Shown: positions 42,382 to 52,552 of the stretch, piece after piece
Layout: each line of letters opens with the position of its first letter
Numbering within the stretch: position 1 is the first letter of the stretch
Notes under the pieces: generated by a model
Told to the model about the DNA's origin: nothing
What the model saw: the letters and a program-made list of their open reading frames with translations, nothing else
Database searches by the model: none
Program-made: the position numbers and the translations under genes
Source: Bacteroidota bacterium
Lineage (GTDB): Bacteria > Bacteroidota > Bacteroidia > Flavobacteriales > Flavobacteriaceae
Length of the DNA stretch: 64,000 nucleotides
Direction of reading: 5' to 3'
Assembly: GCA_018335575.1 (NCBI GenBank)
Contig: JAGXRT010000032.1
Span: forward strand, 1-64,000

Positions 42382-43911
42382 ATGCAAAATAAAGTTTTAA
42401 TTCTAGATTTCGGGTCTCAATATACGCAACTTATTGCCCGAAGAGTTCGGGAACTCAATATTTATTGTGAAATTGTTCCATTTAATCATTTGCCAGAAGA
42501 CGTGACTACATTTAATGCGGTTATATTTTCTGGAAGTCCGTATTCTGTTCATCAAGAAAACGCACCTCAAATTGATGTAAATTTATTCCGCGGAAAAGTA
42601 CCTTTATTAGGGGTGTGTTATGGTGCTCAGTATATGGCACAACATGCTGGTGGCAACGTAACGCCATCCAAAATTAGAGAATATGGACGTGCAAACTTAA
42701 GTTTTATTGCAGATGCGCATCCGCTTTTTAATGGAATTAAGATAAAATCACAAGTGTGGATGAGTCATGGTGATACCATTGAAAAAATCCCAACTAATTT
42801 TAAAAAGATTGCCAGTACTCATGATGTTGAATTTGCTGCATACGAAATTGAAAACGAAAAAACATATGCAATTCAATTTCATCCAGAAGTTTATCATTCA
42901 ACAGATGGTATGCAATTGTTGAGAAACTTTTTAATTAACATTGCAGGTTTAACTCCCGATTGGACTTCGGAATCGTACATCGATATTACCATCCAAAATT
43001 TAAAGAAGCAAATTGGAAATGACAAAGTTGTTTTAGGATTGTCTGGTGGTGTTGATTCTACAGTAGCTGCTGTTTTGTTAGATAAAGCCATAGGTAAAAA
43101 TTTGTATTGCATCTTTGTTAACAACGGGTTGTTGCGCAAAAATGAATTTCAAAATGTATTAAACCAGTACCAGCATTTGGGTCTTAATGTTAAAGGAGTT
43201 GATGCTTCGGCACGTTTTTTGACGAAACTATTAGGAGTAGCAGATCCAGAAGAAAAACGTAAAATAATTGGGAATGAATTTATTAATGTGTTTGATGATG
43301 AAGCACATTTAATTGAAAACGTAAAGTGGTTAGGTCAGGGAACTATTTATCCCGATGTTATAGAATCGATATCTGTTAATGGTCCGTCTGCAACCATAAA
43401 GTCGCATCACAATGTAGGTGGATTACCAAATTTTATGAAACTCAAAGTTGTTGAACCTTTACGTTCGTTGTTTAAGGATGAGGTGAGAAGGGTAGGTGCT
43501 ACCCTGGGGCTTGATGCAGAATTGCTTGGAAGGCATCCATTTCCGGGACCTGGGTTAGCCATCAGAATAATTGGTGAAATAACCCCAAAAAATGTTGAAA
43601 TTATACAAGAAGTCGATGCTATTTTTATTGATGGTTTGAAAAAATGGAATTTATATAATGATGTTTGGCAGGCAGGAGCTATTTTATTGCCGGTACAATC
43701 TGTTGGCGTTATGGGTGATGAACGAACTTATGAGAAGGTTGTGGCGCTCAGAGCTGTGTCATCTACTGATGGAATGACTGCAGACTGGGTTAATTTGCCG
43801 TATGAATTTCTGCAAGAAGTTTCAAATAAAATTATAAATCAGGTAAAAGGAGTTAACAGAGTAGTTTACGATATAAGTTCTAAACCTCCGGCTACCATTG
43901 AATGGGAATAA
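42382..43911 (+). CDS. guaA: GMP synthase (glutamine-hydrolysing)
   Basis: [45 protein letters not shown]-terminal PPATIEWE. Confidence 0.99.
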   Translation: MQNKVLILDFGSQYTQLIARRVRELNIYCEIVPFNHLPEDVTTFNAVIFSGSPYSVHQENAPQIDVNLFRGKVPLLGVCYGAQYMAQHAGGNVTPSKIREYGRANLSFIADAHPLFNGIKIKSQVWMSHGDTIEKIPTNFKKIASTHDVEFAAYEIENEKTYAIQFHPEVYHSTDGMQLLRNFLINIAGLTPDWTSESYIDITIQNLKKQIGNDKVVLGLSGGVDSTVAAVLLDKAIGKNLYCIFVNNGLLRKNEFQNVLNQYQHLGLNVKGVDASARFLTKLLGVADPEEKRKIIGNEFINVFDDEAHLIENVKWLGQGTIYPDVIESISVNGPSATIKSHHNVGGLPNFMKLKVVEPLRSLFKDEVRRVGATLGLDAELLGRHPFPGPGLAIRIIGEITPKNVEIIQEVDAIFIDGLKKWNLYNDVWQAGAILLPVQSVGVMGDERTYEKVVALRAVSSTDGMTADWVNLPYEFLQEVSNKIINQVKGVNRVVYDISSKPPATIEWE

Positions 43912-43940
43912 TTTTTATTTTTGAATTTAAATTCTATTAA

Positions 43941-45668
43941 ATGAAAAAAGTTGTAGTTTTAATAATGGTGTTTTTGGTAGTTTTAAACCTTACAGCACAA
44001 ACAAAAAAGTACAAACAGTATGCTGTTAAAAAAGGTGAAACTGTCAGAAGTATAGCTAGGGATTTTGATGTAAACGCAAGGGATATCTATGATTTGAATC
44101 CTGATATTGACAGAAAACCTGTTGAAAACTCTATTATACTTATTCCAATTTTAGAAGAAACTACAATTCAAAATAATGTAACTTACACGGTTTTACCTAA
44201 AGAAACCCTTTACAGTTTATCTAAACGCTTTAATATTTCTATAGATGAGCTAATCAAATTAAATCCATTTTTGGTTGATGGATTAAAAGAAGGGCAGGTA
44301 CTAAGCATTCCAAAAACAAATTTTGAGAATCAGGCAGTAGAAATTGTTACAGAAACAAAATCTAAAGAAATAATACATAAAGTTGAAAAAGGTGAAACTA
44401 TTTATAGTTTAATCAGGCGTTATCAAATTTCTGAAGAAAAATTAACAGAACTCAATCCGACACTTAAAAATGGATTAAAAGAGGGGATGGAATTAGTAAT
44501 TCAAACTTCTAAAGATACTGAAGAGTTTAAAAAGGAAATGGCAAATAACAATTTCAAAGCTGCTGTAAAAACTCCTTTAAATTTAGGTTTTTCTAAAGGT
44601 AAAAGTGTTAATGTAGCTTTAATGTTGCCTTTTAAACTCAATGAAATTGAAGATGTAGGAGCTCATTTTAACAACAGTTCATCGCTTTTAAATATTACCA
44701 CCGAATTCTACCAAGGAGCTTTAATAGCCATCGACTCTTTAAGGGCTCAGGGAGCCATTATAAACTTAAAGACATTGGACACTGAAAGTTCTGACGAACT
44801 TCTTGTTTCCTTGCTTAAAACACAGAATTTAACAAAAACAGACTTGTTTATTGGGCCGTTATTTTTATCAAGCGCTAAAAAATTGGCTACAAATATAGCA
44901 AACGGTTTTGTTTTAGCACCCATGAATTCCAAAGAGCATTCCAAATTTAATGAAAGCAATTTGGTAAAAGCCGGAGTTAGTTTAGAAATTCTGGAAAATA
45001 AAATGATTCAGTTTATTAAATCAAAATACAATGGACAAAATATTGTCGTAATTGGGGATAATAAACCAGGATCGAGCGGTGAAGCTGATAGAATTGCTTG
45101 GAAATTAAAATCGAGTGGATCGATTAATTTTGTTCGAATTTTAAAACCTACTGCTGGATACATAACTAAGCAACAATTTGAAGCGGTTTTAAATCCTTCA
45201 AAACCTAACTGGATATTAATAGTTGGTGACGATAATGTAGTAATTACGGATGCTGTAAATACCTTTGGAATAGCAGATAAATCAATTCAAATACGGTTAT
45301 TTAGGCTTAATAATGAGGGGAATATAGAAAGAGCAAATAATAATCATTTAGCTAGATTAGAATATACATATCCAACATCAGAGTATAGTAATTTTGAAGA
45401 TCCATCAGTACAGGCATTTGTAAATGATTACAAAGAAAAATATTTAGCGCCACCTTCAATTTATGCCATAAGAGGTTTTGATGTTACATATGATAGTTTG
45501 TTCAGATTATTAAATGATGGAGTTTCTGTTGGAAGTTTTGATAAGTATAAATTTGACAGGGTTGCAGCACGGTTTGATTATAAACCTACAACTACAGCCG
45601 GACTTGAAAACTCAGGTGTTTTTATTGTAAAAATTGAACCTGATTTGAGTTTGAGTTTATTAGAATAA
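43941..45668 (+). CDS. LysM-repeat protein with C-terminal periplasmic-binding-like (type 1) domain
   Basis: Three LysM repeats (YAVKKGETVRSIARDF, YTVLPKETLYSLSKRF, HKVEKGETIYSLIRRY) then PBP1-like segment. Confidence 0.85.
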   Translation: MKKVVVLIMVFLVVLNLTAQTKKYKQYAVKKGETVRSIARDFDVNARDIYDLNPDIDRKPVENSIILIPILEETTIQNNVTYTVLPKETLYSLSKRFNISIDELIKLNPFLVDGLKEGQVLSIPKTNFENQAVEIVTETKSKEIIHKVEKGETIYSLIRRYQISEEKLTELNPTLKNGLKEGMELVIQTSKDTEEFKKEMANNNFKAAVKTPLNLGFSKGKSVNVALMLPFKLNEIEDVGAHFNNSSSLLNITTEFYQGALIAIDSLRAQGAIINLKTLDTESSDELLVSLLKTQNLTKTDLFIGPLFLSSAKKLATNIANGFVLAPMNSKEHSKFNESNLVKAGVSLEILENKMIQFIKSKYNGQNIVVIGDNKPGSSGEADRIAWKLKSSGSINFVRILKPTAGYITKQQFEAVLNPSKPNWILIVGDDNVVITDAVNTFGIADKSIQIRLFRLNNEGNIERANNNHLARLEYTYPTSEYSNFEDPSVQAFVNDYKEKYLAPPSIYAIRGFDVTYDSLFRLLNDGVSVGSFDKYKFDRVAARFDYKPTTTAGLENSGVFIVKIEPDLSLSLLE

Positions 45669-45692
45669 GACCGATAATTGAAAATATATTGA

Positions 45693-45719
45693 GCCAAAAC
45701 GACACCTTTTGGCTTTTTT
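45693..45719 (+). terminator. Rho-independent terminator
   Basis: GCCAAAA-cgacacc-TTTTGGC-TTTTTT. Confidence 0.85.
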
Positions 45720-46026
45720 TATATCTTGATTTCAAGTGTTTTTAGAGGTTTAAGCAATGATTTATCTCTTTTTACTGTTAAAAAAATAAATTATAAATAC
45801 GCCACACCCGATGTTTAAATGAAATCTTATATTGATTCTGATGAAATTTGGGACATCATAAACTCCACCTAAAAACCTACAAAGTAAGAAATTGCAGCAA
45901 TTATTGTAATATCACTATCCAAAAAGCATTTAAAAATGTAAGTAAATCAATTGATGATGATATTCCTTTAACTGACTTTAGTATTGTTTTCGAGAGAATG
46001 AAAGATCCTTTTAATTACTATATCAA

Positions 46027-46418
46027 CTGCGAAAAAACTTTGGTTATTTACCTGAAGAAGTACAAAAAGTGGTAGCTCAAAATCTAAACACTTCCTTAGC
46101 GCATGTATATGGGGTGGTTTCTTTTTATTCATTTTTTACGATGGCGCCAAAGGAAAATATCCTATAAATATTTGTATGGGTAAAGCCTGCTATGTACGTG
46201 GTGCCGAGCGTGTGTTAGATGAGTTTAAAGAGCTGCTCAATATAAAAGTGGGGGAAACTACCAAAGATAAAAAGTTTTCGCTTAGCAGTTTACGATGTGT
46301 TGGCGCCTGTGGAGTAACACCCGTTGTACTAGTAGGCGAAAAGGTTTACGGTAGGGTAACCTTGGATGGCGTTCAGGAAAATTTAAATGTATATAAGGAG
46401 GAAACGGTGATGGTTTAA
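46027..46418 (+). pseudogene. Decayed NuoE/HydC-like thioredoxin-fold [2Fe-2S] subunit (frameshifted, 5'-truncated)
   Basis: Frame 1 (46027-46164): LRKNFGYLPEEVQKVVAQNLNTSLAHVYGVVSFYSFFTMAPK then stop; 1-nt shift restores KGKYPINICMGKACYVRGAERVLDEF...LRCVGACGVTPVVLVGEKVYGRV to 46418; ligands C-x4-C and C-x3-C split over the two frames. Confidence 0.8.
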
Positions 46419-46433
46419 TTTAAGCCTAAGCAT

Positions 46434-46462
46434 AAAAAAAGCGACTTTAAGTCGCTTTTTTT
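46434..46462. terminator. Bidirectional Rho-independent terminator
   Basis: AAAAAAAGCGACT-tta-AGTCGCTTTTTTT between convergent genes. Confidence 0.88.
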
Positions 46463-46467
46463 ATGAG

Positions 46468-46983
46468 TTATATTTTTTTTAGTTGCTGCTTCATCATTTT
46501 AATTTGATCATTCAGCATATTGTGTTTGTCGTATTTTTTTGCATCAGATAATAACTCGGTTGCTTCTCTTTTTCTTCTCTTGGTCATGGCGATACCTGCT
46601 AAGTTTAATTTAGCCATGGCAATATCATGATCCATTGATAAACCCAACCCTAACGCTTTTTTAAATAATTTTTCAGATTCAGTTAAGTTAGTTTGAGAGA
46701 GCATTAATCCGTGTAAAAAATAAAAATATCCTTGTTGTTTTTTTACCAAAGCTCCTTCCGGATTTTTGATATAGGCTAACCATTTTTTTGCACCTTCAAA
46801 ATCTTGCTTTCGAAGCTTAAAAAATGCTAATAAAATAAATTCATTTTTAAAATAAAAAAATATAACAATTCCGGATAAGAGAACCAATGATATACCGTTC
46901 ATGATGTTACCATCGATGAACTGAAATACCGACCAAACAACAATGGCAAGAGCAATTACTAATTTTATATACTTATGAAACAT
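46468..46983 (-). CDS. Hypothetical membrane protein with TPR-like repeats
   Basis: 171 aa; two N-terminal TM segments followed by helical-repeat-like sequence. Confidence 0.6.
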   Translation of the reverse strand: MFHKYIKLVIALAIVVWSVFQFIDGNIMNGISLVLLSGIVIFFYFKNEFILLAFFKLRKQDFEGAKKWLAYIKNPEGALVKKQQGYFYFLHGLMLSQTNLTESEKLFKKALGLGLSMDHDIAMAKLNLAGIAMTKRRKREATELLSDAKKYDKHNMLNDQIKMMKQQLKKI

Positions 46984-47031
46984 AGTTTATATTTTTAAAA
47001 GTGCAAAGTTACATTATTGCTTGTTGTTTTT

Positions 47032-50000
47032 TTACCTTTTATAATATTTTTTAAATTGGAAATAGGCAAATGTTGATATTATTGCAACTACAGCTATTGA
47101 ATAATAAATGAAACTAGGCGTAATACGCGCATCGCTGCTACCGTATGAATGCAACCCCGACAAGTAGAAATTCACTCCAAAATAGGTCATTAAAATTGAT
47201 GCAAAAGCTAAAACTGTTGCCAAATTATAAGCATATCTTCCTTTTAATCCAGGTACTAATCGCATGTGTAATACAAATGCATATACCATAATACTTATTA
47301 ATGCCCAGGTTTCTTTTGCATCCCATCCCCAATAACGACCCCAGCTTTCATTAGCCCACTGGCCGCCTAAGAAGTTACCGATGGTTAATAAAACCAACCC
47401 TACTAAAAGAGCCATTTCGCTTATAGTGGTAAGTTCACTAATTGTTAAATCAAATTTTTCTTTGTTCTTTTCGGTAGTAAAAATCATTAAGACAAGGCAA
47501 ATTAATCCCAAAATCATTCCTAAGGCAAACGGACCGTAACTAGCAACAATTACGGAAACGTGTATCATTAACCAATATGAATTTAATACTGGAGGTAAAT
47601 TAGCAATTTCTGGATCCATCCAATTCCAATGCGCAATCATTAACATCATCGCTGTTAAAAAGGCTGTTGATGAAATTGTTAAAGGTGATTTTTTACCAAA
47701 GATCAATCCAAACAACATGGTTGCCCAGGCTACAAATATTACGGATTCATATGCATTACTCCATGGAGCTCTTCCACTGATATACCAACGAGTTGCTAAC
47801 CCAAGTGTATGCATAATGAAAAACAACACTACTATAGCAGTACACACTTTAATCAGGTTTGTAACAAATCGGTTATTTTTGAATATTTGGAACAATACTA
47901 CAAAGAACATAAATACACCTATGTACATATAATAACTGAACAAGGTTTTAAAGATGTCGTATTTGTTGTATAAAATTTCGTAAGTAATTTGTTTTTCCTT
48001 TGGATAAACCTTGGCACCAAACGTTTTTTGAATGGTAAAAATTCCATCCAACAACTGATCGGCCGTTTTGTAATCTTTAGAAACAATGGCATCATTTAAT
48101 GATTGTGCGTATAAATTAAATGATTGAGCTGCGATGGTATCTTTACCGGTATAATTTAAACGATCTACTTCTAATGGAGTAACCCATTTATTGTTTTTAT
48201 CGTCTTTTATTGGTAAAATAGTTAATATTGATCCGCCTAGGGCTGAGTATAATAAATTAACGCGTTTGTCTATATTAACAATGTCCTTCTCAAACTTACT
48301 TCTGTTTGCTTTTTTATTGGCTTCTTCTTGTAATGTTTGCAATTTGTATTGCCCCATTTCATTAAAAAAATCGCCTAAAGTTGCGTATTTATCTTCTTCA
48401 CCAACCCCAAGTATTTCTCGTACTTTAGTATTGCCGCGCTCTAAATAGATGATTGGAGCTTGAAACCAAGCGTATGGATCAATGGTTAAAGAAATTAACA
48501 CTTGATCAGCAGTATAACCTCTATACGTGTCGTATTTGCTAACTTTTCTAAGTAATTCAGAAGCAAAAGTATTTACAGGTTTCATACGTCCACCAGCATC
48601 CTGAATTATCAATCGCGCAAATTTGTCAGCATGTTCTTTTGAAACCATGCTTTTTTTAAGCATCTCATCTACTTGCTGATCTGTTAATTTATGCATGTGC
48701 TCTTGCGAAAACATCAAAGATGAAACAAGCAACAGAACAATGGTTAGTAATTTAGATTTTCTAAGTTCTATATCTTTTAAACGTCTTCTTAAATCGCCCA
48801 TACGTGTGTTTTTTAGCAATACCATAAGTAATAAACAGATATATAAAATGGTGTAACCAACATAGGTTACAAATGTTCCCCAATAATCGTGATTTACCGA
48901 TAAAATAGTTTGTTCGTAGGTATCTGTAATGTTATAGCTTGATTGGAAAAAACGATACCCACGATAGTTGAGAATATTATTCATAAATATTCTAAAATCA
49001 AAGGTGTTGTTTTGTTCTTCATCGATAACAGTAACCTCACTTGCATAAGACATAGCACTTTCTGAACCCGGATAATTCTCGAGTTGAAAATCATTAAGTT
49101 TTACATAAAAAGGAAGTAAATAAGTGCGCGCACCATAAACTAAATTAAAGTTTAAATTATCAATTTTAACGTTGGTAATTTCATTAGTTCTGTATTGTCC
49201 GCCTATTAACTCTACGCGTTCTGTTTTGTTTTTAGTAGTAATATCCAAGACAATCATATCGGCATTGTTGTTGTCTTGTTTTTTAGTCATTGATACATAC
49301 TTAACAGTAGCTTTAAAAACAGGTTTGGCAATGATAAAACGCATAACACCAGCACCGTGATCATGTCCTTCATGAGCAGGAAGTTGCATTTCATAAACAG
49401 ATCTTAGTTCAAAATCTTGCTCTACATCTTTTTCAAACTTCCCTTGAAACTGATCGGCCATACGGGTAAATGTACCTCCTGTTTTTGTGACAATTCGCAA
49501 TTTTCCATCAACTAATTTAAAATTGATATCCACATCGTCAGGTGAGTCAAACCCTACAGTTGTTTCGTGAACCTGTTCATAGGTGCCTCTTTTTATATTT
49601 TGATCATGACGATGTCCATCTTGACTGGCCTCCACAAATGTAATATACTCATCTCCTACAGGGCCTTCTTCCAATCGTTCGCCAAGATTAGGTAAATACT
49701 CTACCAATTCAATTTTTACGTCCTGATCTTTAAAATTGGTATTTATAGAAACATTATTTTTAGTTGCAGATGATAGCAATAAACGCTTGAAAATGGTCGG
49801 TTTTTGATCTTTACCATCATCAATTGAAACTTGTAAATAGGCTCCATCTGAGTAAAGAAGATTTGAAGATTCACCTTCTTTTATAGAAATAATTCCTTCA
49901 TAGCCAATATATCGGGTAATTCCAGCACCAGCAATTATGAAAATAAACGATAAGTGAAGCATTAAATTAATCCACTTTTCTTTACGGTATAATTTGTACG

Positions 50001-50199
50001 TAAATATATTTCCTATGAAATTGATGACAAAAACTACCATTATGGCTTCAAACCACCATGCGTTGTAGATTAATTGTCTGGCGGTTTGCGTTCCAAAGTC
50101 ATTTTCAACAAAAGTTGCAACACCCATAGCTGTAGCAAAAACTACAAATAAAATTGCCATTAATTGGGTTGAATACAAAAAGTCAAGTATTTTTTTCAT
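47032..50199 (-). CDS. ccsA: Fused ResB-CcsA cytochrome c biogenesis protein (System II, CcsBA)
   Basis: 1055 aa; N-terminal ResB-like, C-terminal CcsA with WGRYWGWDAKETWALI (WWD motif). Confidence 0.93.
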   Translation of the reverse strand: MKKILDFLYSTQLMAILFVVFATAMGVATFVENDFGTQTARQLIYNAWWFEAIMVVFVINFIGNIFTYKLYRKEKWINLMLHLSFIFIIAGAGITRYIGYEGIISIKEGESSNLLYSDGAYLQVSIDDGKDQKPTIFKRLLLSSATKNNVSINTNFKDQDVKIELVEYLPNLGERLEEGPVGDEYITFVEASQDGHRHDQNIKRGTYEQVHETTVGFDSPDDVDINFKLVDGKLRIVTKTGGTFTRMADQFQGKFEKDVEQDFELRSVYEMQLPAHEGHDHGAGVMRFIIAKPVFKATVKYVSMTKKQDNNNADMIVLDITTKNKTERVELIGGQYRTNEITNVKIDNLNFNLVYGARTYLLPFYVKLNDFQLENYPGSESAMSYASEVTVIDEEQNNTFDFRIFMNNILNYRGYRFFQSSYNITDTYEQTILSVNHDYWGTFVTYVGYTILYICLLLMVLLKNTRMGDLRRRLKDIELRKSKLLTIVLLLVSSLMFSQEHMHKLTDQQVDEMLKKSMVSKEHADKFARLIIQDAGGRMKPVNTFASELLRKVSKYDTYRGYTADQVLISLTIDPYAWFQAPIIYLERGNTKVREILGVGEEDKYATLGDFFNEMGQYKLQTLQEEANKKANRSKFEKDIVNIDKRVNLLYSALGGSILTILPIKDDKNNKWVTPLEVDRLNYTGKDTIAAQSFNLYAQSLNDAIVSKDYKTADQLLDGIFTIQKTFGAKVYPKEKQITYEILYNKYDIFKTLFSYYMYIGVFMFFVVLFQIFKNNRFVTNLIKVCTAIVVLFFIMHTLGLATRWYISGRAPWSNAYESVIFVAWATMLFGLIFGKKSPLTISSTAFLTAMMLMIAHWNWMDPEIANLPPVLNSYWLMIHVSVIVASYGPFALGMILGLICLVLMIFTTEKNKEKFDLTISELTTISEMALLVGLVLLTIGNFLGGQWANESWGRYWGWDAKETWALISIMVYAFVLHMRLVPGLKGRYAYNLATVLAFASILMTYFGVNFYLSGLHSYGSSDARITPSFIYYSIAVVAIISTFAYFQFKKYYKR

Positions 50200-50443
50200 T
50201 TATAACTGTATTAAAAGTTACACAAAAATAGACATATTATTTTAATCAAAACCTGCGTTTTATCATTTAATTGATACAATTTTTTGTTAATTTAGCAACA
50301 AATTAAGTGTAGAAAATTTGTTTACAAACTGTTTTTATATTGATGTTTATGTATTAATTAAAGAACGCGATTCGTTTCTTGCGTAAAATTAATACCAATT
50401 TATCTTTTATAAACATCTCATTAATAATTAATTACACTTACTT

Positions 50444-51820
50444 ATGAAATTACCTTATGCAGAGCCATTTAAAATTAAAATGGTTGAACCTATAAAAAAA
50501 TCCACTAAAGAGCAACGTTCGCAATGGATTAAAGAAGCAGACTACAATTTATTTAACTTAAGTTCTGACAAAGTTTTTATTGATTTATTAACCGATTCTG
50601 GTACAGGTGCCATGAGTCAGTTTCAATGGTCAGAAATGATGCTGGGTGATGAAAGTTATGCTGGTTCTTCGTCGTTTTTAAAATTAAAAGAAACCGTTCA
50701 AAGAATAACTGGATTCGAATATTTTTTACCTACTCACCAAGGTAGAGCAGCCGAAAATGTGTTGTTTTCTGCTTTGATAAAGGAAGGCGATATAGTTCCT
50801 GGCAATTCTCACTTTGATACCACCAAAGGTCATATTGAATATAGAAAAGCAAAAGCCATTGATTGTACCATAAAAGAAGCATTTGATACTGCGATACAAC
50901 ATCCGTTCAAAGGAAACATAGATGTTGATGCATTGGAAAAGGTATTTAAAAAATATCCTAATGAAAAAATTCCAATGGTCATCGTTACAATTACGTGTAA
51001 TACTGCTGGAGGACAACCTGTTTCTATGGAAAATATAAAAGCAGTGTCATCACTGTGTAAGCAGTACAAAATCCCTTTATACTTTGATGCTGCCCGTTTT
51101 GCAGAAAATGCTTACTTTATTAAAACTAGAGAAGACGGATATCAAAATAAAACCATCAAACAAATTGTTAAAGAATTCTTTTCCTACGGTGAAGGAATGA
51201 CCATTAGTGCCAAAAAAGATGGATTGGTGAATATGGGAGGTTTTATAGCATTGAATAATGAAGAGGTTTTTAAAAAAGCAACTGTTTTCAATATTATGTA
51301 CGAAGGATTCATAACTTATGGCGGTTTAAATGGGCGCGATATGGGTGCTTTAGCCGTTGGCTTGGATGAAGCTACAGAAGTTGATTATCTTGAAAGCAGG
51401 GTAGGGCAGGTAGCATTTTTAGGAAGTAAACTTGTTGAATATGGCATCCCTGTTCAGCAACCGTTTGGAGGTCATGCTATTTTTGTAGATGCAACTAAGT
51501 TTTTACCTAATATACCTAGAGAACAATACACTGCTCAAACCTTAGCGATAGAACTGTATATTGAAGGAGGAATTAGAGGCGTTGAAATTGGAACGATTTT
51601 AGCCGATAGAGATCCAGAAACCAGAGAAAACAGGTATCCTGCCTTAGAATCAGTTCGTTTAGCTATTCCGAGAAGAACGTATACTAACAACCATATGGAG
51701 TACATAGCTGCAGTTCTGAAAAATGTTTTTGATAAAAAATCAGAAATAACAACAGGATATAAAATAGTAGAAGAAGCACCAATTATGCGTCATTTTACAG
51801 TTAAGTTAGAGAAAATATAA
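50444..51820 (+). CDS. tnaA: Tryptophanase
   Basis: 458 aa; PYAEPFKIKMVEPI, TDSGTGAMSQFQWSEMMLGDESYAGS, PTHQGRAAE. Confidence 0.95.
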   Translation: MKLPYAEPFKIKMVEPIKKSTKEQRSQWIKEADYNLFNLSSDKVFIDLLTDSGTGAMSQFQWSEMMLGDESYAGSSSFLKLKETVQRITGFEYFLPTHQGRAAENVLFSALIKEGDIVPGNSHFDTTKGHIEYRKAKAIDCTIKEAFDTAIQHPFKGNIDVDALEKVFKKYPNEKIPMVIVTITCNTAGGQPVSMENIKAVSSLCKQYKIPLYFDAARFAENAYFIKTREDGYQNKTIKQIVKEFFSYGEGMTISAKKDGLVNMGGFIALNNEEVFKKATVFNIMYEGFITYGGLNGRDMGALAVGLDEATEVDYLESRVGQVAFLGSKLVEYGIPVQQPFGGHAIFVDATKFLPNIPREQYTAQTLAIELYIEGGIRGVEIGTILADRDPETRENRYPALESVRLAIPRRTYTNNHMEYIAAVLKNVFDKKSEITTGYKIVEEAPIMRHFTVKLEKI

Positions 51821-51826
51821 GTACCT

Positions 51827-51870
51827 AAACAGTAGTTTCGTTTGACAAAACTAAAAGCTACTGTTTATTT
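51827..51870 (+). terminator. Putative terminator after tnaA
   Basis: AAACAGTAG ... CTACTGTTT, then TATTTTTTAT. Confidence 0.6.
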
Positions 51871-51949
51871 TTTATTTAAAATAAAAGATAAAAAGGTCTT
51901 AATATAAATATATTTATTTATATTTGAACATTATAACTAAATCAACTTT

Positions 51950-52522
51950 ATGAAAAATTTGTTTAATTTGATTAAAATACTTACTATCTTAGTAGTGTTT
52001 GTTTTCTTTTCTTGTCAAGGTGACAAAAAAAGTGAAGAGTCTCAGTCTAAATCTGAAAGCACATCAGAATCTAATAAAGGTCAAGCTTTTATTGAAGATG
52101 AATCAACAACTCCCAATGTATTAAAAATAGCAATTGGTTCTAAAGACCATTCAACTTTAGTGGCAGCTGTACAGGCGGCACAATTAGAGAATGTGTTAGT
52201 AAATGCAGGGCCTTTAACTGTTTTTGCACCTACCAATGAAGCATTTGATAAATTACCTGCCGGAACGGTTGAAGGATTACTTAAGCCTGAAAGTAAGGAG
52301 GCGTTAGCTAATATTATTAAGTATCATGCTACTCCTGGTAACTTATCAAAAGAGATGATAGGTAAATTTAAAAAATTAGGACAAGCTAACAATCAAGATG
52401 TACAAGTTGAAGTTAAAGACGGAGAAGTTTTTGTAGGAGGTGCTAAAATTATAGCAAGTGTACCGGCAAGTAATGGAATTGTACATGTAGTTGACAACGT
52501 TTTACTACCTCCTTCGAAATAA
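51950..52522 (+). CDS. Fasciclin (FAS1)-domain lipoprotein
   Basis: Lipobox VFFSCQGD; VNAGPLTVFAPTNEAFDKLPAGTVE; NGIVHVVDNVLLP. Confidence 0.92.
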   Translation: MKNLFNLIKILTILVVFVFFSCQGDKKSEESQSKSESTSESNKGQAFIEDESTTPNVLKIAIGSKDHSTLVAAVQAAQLENVLVNAGPLTVFAPTNEAFDKLPAGTVEGLLKPESKEALANIIKYHATPGNLSKEMIGKFKKLGQANNQDVQVEVKDGEVFVGGAKIIASVPASNGIVHVVDNVLLPPSK

Positions 52523-52552
52523 ATTAATAATTTAATAAATTAAATATAGTAT

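Noticed and set aside
45848-46075. 75-aa ORF MGHHKLHLKTYKVRN... in the track
   Set aside because: Overlaps, in a different frame, the decayed upstream region and NuoE-like remnant; composition and lack of any recognisable motif suggest a chance ORF.
46176-46418. 80-aa intact ferredoxin-like protein
   Set aside because: It begins after the first cluster-ligand cysteine and the preceding coding sequence is clearly present in another frame, so treated as part of a frameshifted pseudogene.
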